The translations under genes and the position numbers were made by a program. A DNA stretch of 17,351 nucleotides, from the NCBI GenBank assembly GCA_904502135.1, contig CAJGDE010000033.1, positions 1 through 17,351 on the forward strand. Reading direction: 5' to 3'. Position 1 is the stretch's first letter. Every line of letters starts with the position of its first letter. The notes below the pieces were generated by a model. It saw only the letters and a program-made list of their open reading frames with translations. It searched no databases and was not told where the DNA came from. This document shows, piece by piece, positions 4,906-11,995 of this stretch. This DNA is from Kiritimatiellia bacterium (GTDB taxonomy: Bacteria; Verrucomicrobiota; Kiritimatiellia; RFP12; UBA1067).

Positions 4906-5950
4906 ATTTATAGAAGATGTATTCGGCCAGTCATCGGCGTTCACCGATATTTTAATGAAGGTCTGCCCGCAGTCCCCGAGGGTACTCATTGTGGCGGACG
5001 AGAACGTCGTCAGGCACACCCCTTCGCTTGGCGTCAAGATCGGGCGCTGGGTGCAGGAGAAAGCGATAGATCTTGCTTCATCGCCTGTTGTGCTTTCGGG
5101 AGGGGAGAAGCTCAAAAGCGATAATCTGCAAAGCGCGATGAGAATTGTCACCTCTGCGCTGGAGGCGAAGCTTTCGGTCAATGATTGCATAGTGGCCATC
5201 GGCGGCGGAGCGCTTCTTGATGTGGCAGGCTATGCTGCGGCCCAGGTGCGAGGAGGCGTTAAGCTTGTGCGCATTCCGACGACGCCGGCGGCGATGATGG
5301 ACGCAGCGTTCGCCTCTTATGCCGCCGTAAACGGCGTAAACGTCAAAGACGCCATGAGAGTGGCGAGCGTCCCCGAGGCGGCTGTTATCGATGTTAAATT
5401 CGCCGACAGCGTTCTTGACGGCGTCTGGAGAGCCGGAATCGGCGAGGCTGTCAGATTCGCCATGGTATCGGACGGCACTTTGATGAAAAAGCTTCTTAAA
5501 TTGACGGATAAGCTGCGGGAGCGCAATGTCGAGGCGATGAGCGAAGTGATAAAAAGCGTTGCGCTCTCGAGGCTTAAAAAAGGTTCTGTCGATTTTGCCC
5601 AGTGGGCGGCGTTCAGATTGGAGGCTATGAGCGGTTATAAACTTCCTCACGGCTATGCCATCGGGATGGGAATATGTATAGACACCGCTTATTCCGTCGC
5701 AAAGGGGTATATGAAAGAAAAAGACGCTCTTCTCGTCACCGGTATGCTCAAGGAGTCCGGCGCGCTGGAGGGGTTGCAGCATTCCGGGCATCTTCTGACC
5801 AGGGTCGACGGTCTTTTGCACGGTCTTGACGCATGGAAGCTTTCTCTGGGCCGCGAGCAGATCGTTTTGCCGGCCGGAATCGGCAAAATGAAGCTTGAGA
5901 CGGAGATCGATAGAGCCACTATGAAAGAAGCCCTTAATTTGGTAAAATAA
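4874..5950 (+). CDS. 3-dehydroquinate-synthase-like protein lacking parts of the AroB active site
   Basis: A 358-residue protein with the fold of dehydroquinate synthase (shikimate pathway): SGGEKLKS (75-82), the NAD-binding GGGALLDVAG (110-119), IPTTPAAMMDAA (134-145), GIGEAVRF (188-195) with zinc ligand E191, and LPHGYAIGMG (257-266) with H259. Several residues that define true AroB are changed. The GGKTG segment with its catalytic lysine is replaced by ASYAAVNG (147-154), the GHTxGH motif is AQWAAFR (242-248) with neither histidine, and the usual HGEA is HGYA. At most two of the three zinc ligands remain. The C-terminal part (GLDAWKLSLG, then EIDRATMKEAL) resembles EboD-type sugar-phosphate-cyclase-like members as I remember them. 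The start lies inside recN (32-base overlap), implying coupling; bamA starts 4 bases after the stop. Classical AroB activity is doubtful. Confidence 0.8.
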   Translation: MQKNSYPYPVEFIEDVFGQSSAFTDILMKVCPQSPRVLIVADENVVRHTPSLGVKIGRWVQEKAIDLASSPVVLSGGEKLKSDNLQSAMRIVTSALEAKLSVNDCIVAIGGGALLDVAGYAAAQVRGGVKLVRIPTTPAAMMDAAFASYAAVNGVNVKDAMRVASVPEAAVIDVKFADSVLDGVWRAGIGEAVRFAMVSDGTLMKKLLKLTDKLRERNVEAMSEVIKSVALSRLKKGSVDFAQWAAFRLEAMSGYKLPHGYAIGMGICIDTAYSVAKGYMKEKDALLVTGMLKESGALEGLQHSGHLLTRVDGLLHGLDAWKLSLGREQIVLPAGIGKMKLETEIDRATMKEALNLVK

Positions 5951-5954
5951 AACG

Positions 5955-8300
5955 ATGAAAAAAATCATTCTTTTTTTATGCTTCTCAGCAATAAACGCAT
6001 TTGCCGCGCAGGTAATTGACGTAAAGATCAAGACGCTTGACGGTTTCGGCGGCGATACAGGCTCTGTAATCAGCCGATGCCAGACGAAGGTCGGCGCAGC
6101 TTATGACCCAGTCATGGTTACGCGAGACGTGAATAGTCTTAAAAATTCGGGAGAATTTGAGGAGATTTCGGCCGACGCCAAGCGTATGGATTCCGGCGTT
6201 GAGGTGACGTATTTCGTCAAGCGCAAAATACGCTATGCAGCCCCGCTTGTTGTAACGGGCTGCGTGTATTTCAGCGAATCGCGCATTGCCAAAGATAGCG
6301 AACTTAAGGATGGCTATCTGTACGGCGAGGCTGATTTGGCCGCATCTGCGGCGAAAGTGCGTTTGGCGTATCTTAAAAAGAACTTCTATTCGGTAAAAGT
6401 TACTCCCGTAGTGAAAATTAAGTCGGGTAATAGTGCTGAGGTGAAGTTCGTCATAGAAGAAGGCCTCCGCCAGAAGCTGAACGATTACGTTTTCAAAGGT
6501 CGCGCTTCTGTAGACGAGGCGCAATTGCGTGAGGCTATAGGCGATCTGCCGTGGTGGAATCCGATCGGCTGGTTCAGCGACAGGCCTATTACTGATGATC
6601 AGCTTTCGCAGTGCTGTGACAAGATAGCCGAGGTTTATCGCAATCACGGGTATCTTGATGTCGTTGTGACGGGGCCAGAACGCGTTGCTTTGGGAGAGGG
6701 CGAAAAGGTTGATCTGGTATTTAACATAGAAGAGGGAGTCTGCTACAAGATCGGTGAAATAAAGGTGACAGGAGTTACGCGTTATCCGCTTGAGACGGTT
6801 ATCGCCAAGAGCGCCTTGCCCGCTAAGGGTGAAAACGCGGGCGAGAAAACTTTGTCTGATGCGGCCGAGCGCATTCGCACGGTTGTCGGCTCTGGCGATT
6901 GCGGGCTCGCCGATTCCCGTGTCAGCGTAAAGCGCGTTCCGGCTGCTGAAAACGGTGTCATCGACCTCGTGTTTGAGGTCGTTGAGGGAGTTCCTGTTCT
7001 TATCGACAATGTCATCGTCAGGGGAAACGATTATACTAAAGACAAGGTCATCCGCCGCGAAATCGCCTTAGGCCCCGGCGATCGCATGTTGGAAGATCGC
7101 GCTCAGCGCAGTCAGAAACGCCTTGAGAATCTTGATTATTTTTCAAGAGTAAGATATTATCTTGAGCCTTCCGACAAGGGCATTTCCTCGACCGATCACG
7201 AGTATCGCAATCTGGTGTATGAAGTGGAAGAGAAGAATACCGGTTCATTCATGGTCGGTGTGGGCGCAAGCTCCGTTGATTCGGTGTATCTTTCGGCTGA
7301 AGTAAATCAAAATAACTTCGACCTTTTCGCGCCATCGAAAATGTTCCGTGGCGGCGGTCAGAAAGGCCGCGCTTACGTCGCCTGGGGCCCGCGCTACCAG
7401 TGCGCGGAAGTCGGCGTTGTGGAGCCTTATCTTTTCAATCGCATGCTTGAGCTTTCGGTCGACGGATATCGCCGTATGAGATGGTACGACCAGTACGATC
7501 TTATTCGTTCCGGCGGCGAGGCTTCGATCTCTTATCCTGTGAAGTTCTGGCCTACATGGGGGCCTTTCGGCCGATTCGGAGTCGGGCTTTCGGGAGAATT
7601 CATCGAATTTGACGATGTTGAGGACGGGCTTTATGAATTTGAGGGGAAAGAAGTTTCGTTCAGGCAGCAGGAGCGGGAGTACGGAGATGCGTTTGAGCCT
7701 GTCGTGAAGTTATTCTGGGCCAAGGATAGCCGCGACAATTTCAGAATTCCCACAAAGGGGCATCGCACCCGCTTGTATCTTGATCTTGCTCCGGCGGGAG
7801 ACAATGAATACTGGAGGATAGGCTTCAACCATCGCAGTTACTTCAACGTGTGGCAGAGGTATAACCACGTTTTGATGGCGGGGATAAGGGCTGAGACGAT
7901 TGACGGTATTTCCGATGAAGTGCCGATTTATAACAAGATGTTCCTCGGCGGGCCTAAATCAATACGCGGTATCGAATACCGTCACGTTTCGCCGATGGCA
8001 AAGACCAAGAAGGGCGATAACTGGGAGCCGTGGGGCGGTCAGACACTTTTGTGTATGAATTTTGAGTATACCGTGCCTATCGTGAAGATGTTCCGCGTGG
8101 CGGTGTTTTCAGATGTGGGTTCTGTCGGTGTAGATGAATTTGATTTTGATTTCAGCGACAATTTCGCGTGGACTGTCGGTGTCGGCTTTAGGCTCGATAT
8201 TCCAATGTTCCCGATCAGACTTGACTTCGCAACCCCGATTGAAGAGCCCGATCACGCCGAAAAGGAAGTGTTCTCGTTTACCATCGGGTATGATTTCTAA
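5955..8300 (+). CDS. bamA: Outer membrane protein assembly factor BamA
   Basis: A 781-residue Omp85 protein that inserts beta-barrel proteins into the outer membrane. A Sec signal peptide covers residues 1-18 (cleavage near AFAA/Q). Five POTRA domains follow at about 19-91, 92-170, 171-262, 263-348 and 349-427, the fifth with the typical VRGNDYTKDKVIRRE. The barrel occupies 428-781, with the conserved loop-6 arginine motif as SIRGIEY (R671) and a C-terminal phenylalanine (TIGYDF), the assembly signal. POTRA3 carries a WWNPIGWF segment (200-207) seen in other members as a variable insertion. The start is 4 bases after the previous stop codon, with no strong Shine-Dalgarno sequence, so coupled translation is likely. 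The order bamA, ompH, lpxD matches the arrangement found across many diderms. Confidence 0.95.
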   Translation: MKKIILFLCFSAINAFAAQVIDVKIKTLDGFGGDTGSVISRCQTKVGAAYDPVMVTRDVNSLKNSGEFEEISADAKRMDSGVEVTYFVKRKIRYAAPLVVTGCVYFSESRIAKDSELKDGYLYGEADLAASAAKVRLAYLKKNFYSVKVTPVVKIKSGNSAEVKFVIEEGLRQKLNDYVFKGRASVDEAQLREAIGDLPWWNPIGWFSDRPITDDQLSQCCDKIAEVYRNHGYLDVVVTGPERVALGEGEKVDLVFNIEEGVCYKIGEIKVTGVTRYPLETVIAKSALPAKGENAGEKTLSDAAERIRTVVGSGDCGLADSRVSVKRVPAAENGVIDLVFEVVEGVPVLIDNVIVRGNDYTKDKVIRREIALGPGDRMLEDRAQRSQKRLENLDYFSRVRYYLEPSDKGISSTDHEYRNLVYEVEEKNTGSFMVGVGASSVDSVYLSAEVNQNNFDLFAPSKMFRGGGQKGRAYVAWGPRYQCAEVGVVEPYLFNRMLELSVDGYRRMRWYDQYDLIRSGGEASISYPVKFWPTWGPFGRFGVGLSGEFIEFDDVEDGLYEFEGKEVSFRQQEREYGDAFEPVVKLFWAKDSRDNFRIPTKGHRTRLYLDLAPAGDNEYWRIGFNHRSYFNVWQRYNHVLMAGIRAETIDGISDEVPIYNKMFLGGPKSIRGIEYRHVSPMAKTKKGDNWEPWGGQTLLCMNFEYTVPIVKMFRVAVFSDVGSVGVDEFDFDFSDNFAWTVGVGFRLDIPMFPIRLDFATPIEEPDHAEKEVFSFTIGYDF

Positions 8301-8306
8301 AAAAAC

Positions 8307-8312
8307 AAGGAG
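8307..8312 (+). promoter_or_regulatory. Strong ribosome binding site that sets the ompH start
   Basis: AAGGAG lies 7 bases before the ATG at 8320, in the 19-base gap after bamA. It argues against the longer open frame that reaches back to 8134 inside bamA. Confidence 0.7.
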
Positions 8313-8319
8313 TAAAAAA

Positions 8320-8880
8320 ATGAAAACTTTAGTTTCGCTTGCAGCGGTATTTACGGTATCATCGCTTTTCGCCGTAACGAAATTCGGCACTGTCGATATG
8401 CTTAAGCTTGTGCGCAACCATCCCAATTACGAATCGAATAAGTCTCTGCTTACAACGACAGAGAGCGATTACAAGAAGAAGCTTGACGCCATCAAGGCCG
8501 ATGTCGAAAAAATCCAGGAAGAGGGCAAGAAACTCTCCGAGCAGCTTCGCAATCCGATGCTCGCCTCGAACGCCAAGCAGAAGCTTGAAAAGGATATGAT
8601 CGACATACAGAACCGTTTTCTCGCCGGCCAGCAGCGCTTAAGGTCCGAGGCGATGCGCAGTCAGCAGGATATTCAGGATCTTGAGGCCCGTCTTCTCAAG
8701 ACTACTACGGCAGATCTCAAAAAACGCATTTCTGACTTCGCCAAGGAGAACGGCTATACGCTTATCCTTGATGTGGCCGCGGCGATATATGCCGAGGACT
8801 CTTATGACGTGACCGATCAGGTTCTCAAAAAAATGGGTATCGATCCCAAGAAGGTAGAGAAGAAAGATGAAAGCAAGTAA
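8320..8880 (+). CDS. ompH: Periplasmic chaperone OmpH/Skp
   Basis: A 186-residue protein of the Skp/OmpH family, a trimeric periplasmic holdase that carries unfolded outer-membrane proteins to the BAM complex. Residues 1-18 are a Sec signal peptide (ending LFA), then the family's first strand KFGTVDMLKLVRNHPNY (21-37), a long charged helical coiled coil (about 45-140, with many K, E and Q), and the closing strand TLILDVAAAIYAEDSYDVTDQVLKKM (147-172, given here in part as the conserved L-D-x-x-A-x-x-Y-x-x-D-x-D-V-T-D pattern). The start at 8320 is chosen because of the Shine-Dalgarno sequence and the signal peptide; an upstream frame extension to 8134 has neither. lpxD overlaps its end by 14 bases. 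Its place between bamA and lpxD is the classic one. Confidence 0.92.
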   Translation: MKTLVSLAAVFTVSSLFAVTKFGTVDMLKLVRNHPNYESNKSLLTTTESDYKKKLDAIKADVEKIQEEGKKLSEQLRNPMLASNAKQKLEKDMIDIQNRFLAGQQRLRSEAMRSQQDIQDLEARLLKTTTADLKKRISDFAKENGYTLILDVAAAIYAEDSYDVTDQVLKKMGIDPKKVEKKDESK

Positions 8881-9904
8881 ACTCGCAGAATTGTTGGGCG
8901 GCCGTCTCGAAGGAGAAGATGTAGAGCTTATTGCGGCCGCGGGTCTCGAAGAGGCGCGCGAGGGCGATGTGAGTTTCTGTAAAGACTCGAAGCACGTCTC
9001 TCTCGTGGAGAGCACAAAGGCCTCGGCGGTGCTTCTTCCGGAAGATTGGGATAAAAGCTTACCCTCGTGTGTAATCAGAGTTAAAGACCCGAACCTCGCT
9101 TGCATGGCTGCGGCGAAGTTGTTCGCTCCGCCCGAACCGAAGCGCGAGCCAAAAGTCCATCCGACGGCAATTATTGACGAGACGGTAAAAATAGGTGACG
9201 CAGTTCACATCGGCGCGTACACGATAATAGAGAAGGGCGCTGAAATTGGCCCTGGTGCTGTCATTGAGGCGCAGGTTTTCATCGGCGAAGGCTGCAAAAT
9301 CGGTGCAGGCACGCATATCTATCCTCAGGTCACTCTCCGCGAAGGCACGATAGTCGGAAAGGATTGCATTTTCCATTGCGGAGTGAGAATCGGCGGAGAC
9401 GGGTATGGTTTTGTGAATGGCCGCAGAGATGACGGAACTGTCTATATCGAAAAAATACCGCAGCTTGGCATTGTCGAAATAGGCGATGGTGTTGAGATCG
9501 GCTCGAATACTACGATTGACAGAGCTCGTATAGGGCGCACTTACATCGGCCCCATGACCAAGATCGACAATTTGGTGCAGATAGGCCATAACGTCAAGGT
9601 GAAGGGATATTCAGGTCTTATCGCCCAGTCTGGTATAGCCGGATCTACTGAGATCGGTTACGGCTGTCTTATTTGGGCGCAGGCCGGTATTTCCGGTCAT
9701 ATTAAAATCGCCGATGGCGTTCAGGTTGGCCCTCAGGCCGGTGTGCCGCAGTCGCTTGACGGATCGCTTAAATATGTGATTGGTTCACCTGCGATGTCGA
9801 TGAAAGATCTTGCCTCGGTCACGCTGGCGCCGAAGATGATAATGAAGCTTAAGACTGAGCTCAAGGCACTTAAGGCCGAACTTCTATCTAAGGGTAATGC
9901 CTGA
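8867..9904 (+). CDS. lpxD: UDP-3-O-acyl-glucosamine N-acyltransferase LpxD
   Basis: A 345-residue cytoplasmic enzyme that adds the second acyl chain (N-acyl) to UDP-3-O-acyl-glucosamine using acyl-ACP, the third step of lipid A synthesis. Residues 1-98 form the N-terminal uridine-binding domain (LAELLGGRLEG, GDVSFC). Residues ~97-300 are hexapeptide repeats of the left-handed beta helix, including GGDGYGF (176-182), IDRARIG (217-223) and DNLVQIGHNV (234-243) with the catalytic histidine H241. The C-terminal helix (about 311-343) is the ACP-recognition region. The start overlaps ompH by 14 bases and the end overlaps the response regulator by 8 bases, so the three are translated together. A fabZ or lpxA gene, common after lpxD elsewhere, is absent here. 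Confidence 0.95.
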   Translation: MKASKLAELLGGRLEGEDVELIAAAGLEEAREGDVSFCKDSKHVSLVESTKASAVLLPEDWDKSLPSCVIRVKDPNLACMAAAKLFAPPEPKREPKVHPTAIIDETVKIGDAVHIGAYTIIEKGAEIGPGAVIEAQVFIGEGCKIGAGTHIYPQVTLREGTIVGKDCIFHCGVRIGGDGYGFVNGRRDDGTVYIEKIPQLGIVEIGDGVEIGSNTTIDRARIGRTYIGPMTKIDNLVQIGHNVKVKGYSGLIAQSGIAGSTEIGYGCLIWAQAGISGHIKIADGVQVGPQAGVPQSLDGSLKYVIGSPAMSMKDLASVTLAPKMIMKLKTELKALKAELLSKGNA

Positions 9905-10601
9905 AATTATCATCGCCGATGATGAGCGCATATTGCGCGAGTCGCTGCGCTCACTGTTCACGGGTGAGGGTTTCAAGGTTCGTCTTGCGCGCGATGGGCG
10001 CGAGGCTGTGTCGAAGTTTATAGAGAAAAGGCCGGATGTAGTTCTTCTTGACGTTATGATGCCCAAGGCCAATGGGTATTCGGCGCTTGAGGAAATCAGG
10101 CGCAGGGATAAACTCGTGCCGGTTATTTTTCTGACGGCAAAAGACGCCGATATAGATCAGTTAAGGGGCATGGAGCACGGCGCGGACGATTATATATCAA
10201 AGAGCGTTTCTGATGAAGTTCTTGTTTGCCGGGTCAAACGGGCGTTAGAGCGCTATGACGACATGGTTTCCGTAACATCGAGCGGAAGACTCATCGCTAT
10301 AGGGTCTTTAACTGTGGATTTGACGAGTTTGTCCGTAATGAATGAAGGGTCGGAGATAGCGCATTTAACTCGCACGGAGTGCGGAATACTTGATGTTCTT
10401 CATGGCGCTAAGGGCAGCGTCGTTTCGCAGGACGCGCTCATCAGAAGATTGCGCGGCGTTGGGTTCGCGTGCGAGGACGGAATGTTATATGTGCATATCT
10501 CAAATCTGCGGAAGAAGCTTGGGTTCGCCGGCGGTATGATAGAATCCGTCAAATGCGAAGGTTACAGATTGAATTTAGACAGAAAAGAAAACGGGAGGTA
10601 A
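9897..10601 (+). CDS. OmpR-family response regulator, orphan
   Basis: A 234-residue two-component regulator. The receiver domain (1-~118) has the acidic pocket D8-D9-E10, the phospho-acceptor D52 in VVLLDVMMP, T80 in IFLTA, and K102. The proline that normally follows that lysine is a serine (GADDYISKSV), a mild departure. The winged-helix DNA-binding domain (about 133-229) has the OmpR pattern LTRTECGILDVL, then VHISNLRKKLG and GYRL. It should act in the cytoplasm as a transcription factor after phosphorylation. No histidine kinase lies in this window, so the partner must be elsewhere. It overlaps lpxD by 8 bases, and AAGGG sits only two bases before the ATG. The next gene begins 5 bases after its stop. 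Targets are unknown; the exported enzymes downstream are candidates by position only. Confidence 0.88.
   Translation: MPEIIIADDERILRESLRSLFTGEGFKVRLARDGREAVSKFIEKRPDVVLLDVMMPKANGYSALEEIRRRDKLVPVIFLTAKDADIDQLRGMEHGADDYISKSVSDEVLVCRVKRALERYDDMVSVTSSGRLIAIGSLTVDLTSLSVMNEGSEIAHLTRTECGILDVLHGAKGSVVSQDALIRRLRGVGFACEDGMLYVHISNLRKKLGFAGGMIESVKCEGYRLNLDRKENGR
10593..10598 (+). promoter_or_regulatory. Ribosome binding site that sets the metallophosphatase start
   Basis: GGGAGG ends 8 bases before the ATG at 10607 and lies within the last codons of the response regulator. It supports 10607 over an in-frame extension back to 10469, which would overlap the regulator gene by 133 bases and push the twin-arginine signal far from the N-terminus. 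Confidence 0.65.
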
Positions 10602-10606
10602 CAGTC

Positions 10607-11980
10607 ATGAATAAATCGTCCGAAATGAAAGGCGCTGTAAATCGCAGGGAGTTTGTAAAGAGCTCGTTTTTGGCTTTTGCGGCAACAGCCTCGGCTGCGG
10701 CGACGGCATCCGACAAAGAGTCCTCGGAAAAGAAGCTTAAGCCAGATGAAAAAGCGGGTGTTCGTCAGGTGGAGAAGCTCATTTCTACGGCTCCTGTTCT
10801 TCAAAATGCCGCGGAAACGTCAGTGACAGTTACGTTTGCCGTGAATGCGGACGCGATAGGTTGGGTTGAATATTCTCTGTCGCCCGACATGACGAAAGCA
10901 AAGCGCGTTTTCGCCGGTGCTACGGGGCTCATCACTCTTGACGACAAATTGGCTCATATTACGCTTCGCGGTCTTAAGAGCGCCACTCGCTATTGGTATC
11001 GCATCGGGGCAGACCGAATCGTCTACACCAATGGTTACTCGATGAAGAATCTCGGGCCGGAGAAAGATCTTAAGATCCGCTCTTTCATGACGCTCGGATG
11101 CGAGGCAAAAGGTTCTTTCTGTGTCATGAACGATACGCACGACAGAAAAGATGTGCTAGATAAGGTGCTTTCCAAAATCGCCTCCATCAAGCCCGCTGCC
11201 ATCATTTGGAACGGAGATGCCACCAACGTGACTGAGACTAAAGAACACGCCATCGACATGTTCCTTCGCACTCACAAGAAACATCCTGAATATGCAAGTG
11301 AAACTCCGCTCATGTTCGTGAACGGAAATCACGATCTTCGCGGACGTTTCGCTCGCACCATGAATGAGCTATTGCTCTTTAGAGAGCCGTCCGAACGAAG
11401 CGGGGAATATTTTGATCTTGGACGTAATTTTGCTCAGCGCCTCGGTGATATAGCTCTTATTGGCATGGATACCGGTGAGGATAAACTCGACACTAATAAG
11501 TATTTCGCTGGCTTGTTTCAGATGCAGGCTTATCGCGAAAAGCAGGCGCGCTGGCTTGCGCAGGTGATTGAAGAGCCAGCTATTAAAACAGCCAAGTTCA
11601 AGGTTGTATTTTGCCATATCCCGCTTTTTGATCCTGATCCGAGTGCAAATCCGGGTGATTTGGCGCCAAACGATACGGCTCCAGGATACAAGAATAATTG
11701 GGCATCTTGGCAGAGGACGTGCTCTAAGCTGTGGGGGCCTTTGTTTGAGCGGGCGGGGATACAGCTTGTGATAGCGGCTCATCAGCATCGTGTCTCGTAT
11801 TACGCGCCAGCAGAAGGGCGTTCTTGGGCGCAGATCGTCGGCGGCGGGTGCAGCCTTACGAGTACGAATCCTGCTTGTGTTCCTACGGTGATTGAAGGGT
11901 CGGTAAAAGACGGAAAACTCTCTGTAGTCATTCATGATGTCCGAAACGACAAGGTTTTTGCCGAATACAGTTTTGCATAA
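10607..11980 (+). CDS. Tat-exported metallophosphatase with purple-acid-phosphatase-like N-domain
   Basis: A 457-residue protein. A twin-arginine signal (NRREFVKSSF, 12-21, then an Ala-rich stretch to about 35) predicts export of the folded, metal-loaded enzyme. Residues ~58-140 look like the fibronectin-type-III-like domain found at the front of purple acid phosphatases (SVTVTFAVN, GWVEYS, RGLKSATRYWYRI). The calcineurin-like domain follows with all five metal motifs in order: NDTH (D176, H178), WNGD (D204), GNHD (N241, H242), FCHIPL (H337) and AAHQH (H392, H394). Substrates could be phosphomonoesters, phosphodiesters or phosphorylated glycans; sequence does not decide. It lies between an orphan response regulator (5-base gap) and a GH78 enzyme (15-base gap), so joint expression is expected. 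Phosphate supply or removal of phosphate from polysaccharide are both possible roles. Confidence 0.85.
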   Translation: MNKSSEMKGAVNRREFVKSSFLAFAATASAAATASDKESSEKKLKPDEKAGVRQVEKLISTAPVLQNAAETSVTVTFAVNADAIGWVEYSLSPDMTKAKRVFAGATGLITLDDKLAHITLRGLKSATRYWYRIGADRIVYTNGYSMKNLGPEKDLKIRSFMTLGCEAKGSFCVMNDTHDRKDVLDKVLSKIASIKPAAIIWNGDATNVTETKEHAIDMFLRTHKKHPEYASETPLMFVNGNHDLRGRFARTMNELLLFREPSERSGEYFDLGRNFAQRLGDIALIGMDTGEDKLDTNKYFAGLFQMQAYREKQARWLAQVIEEPAIKTAKFKVVFCHIPLFDPDPSANPGDLAPNDTAPGYKNNWASWQRTCSKLWGPLFERAGIQLVIAAHQHRVSYYAPAEGRSWAQIVGGGCSLTSTNPACVPTVIEGSVKDGKLSVVIHDVRNDKVFAEYSFA

Positions 11981-11995
11981 TAAAAGGATGATGAT

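Noticed and set aside
5078..6031. Long minus-strand open frame (317 codons) opposite the AroB-like gene
   Set aside because: It is the antisense shadow of a gene with clear family motifs, with low-complexity runs of R and H and no domain.
8134..8319. Upstream extension of the ompH open frame into bamA
   Set aside because: The extension overlaps the barrel-coding part of bamA, has no signal peptide, and a strong AAGGAG with a signal peptide defines the start at 8320.
9059..9589. Minus-strand 176-codon open frame opposite lpxD
   Set aside because: It is the complement of the hexapeptide-repeat coding region, whose regular codons leave stops sparse on the other strand.
10469..10606. Upstream extension of the metallophosphatase open frame
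   Set aside because: It would overlap the response regulator by 133 bases and place the twin-arginine motif far from the N-terminus; GGGAGG before 10607 gives a better start.
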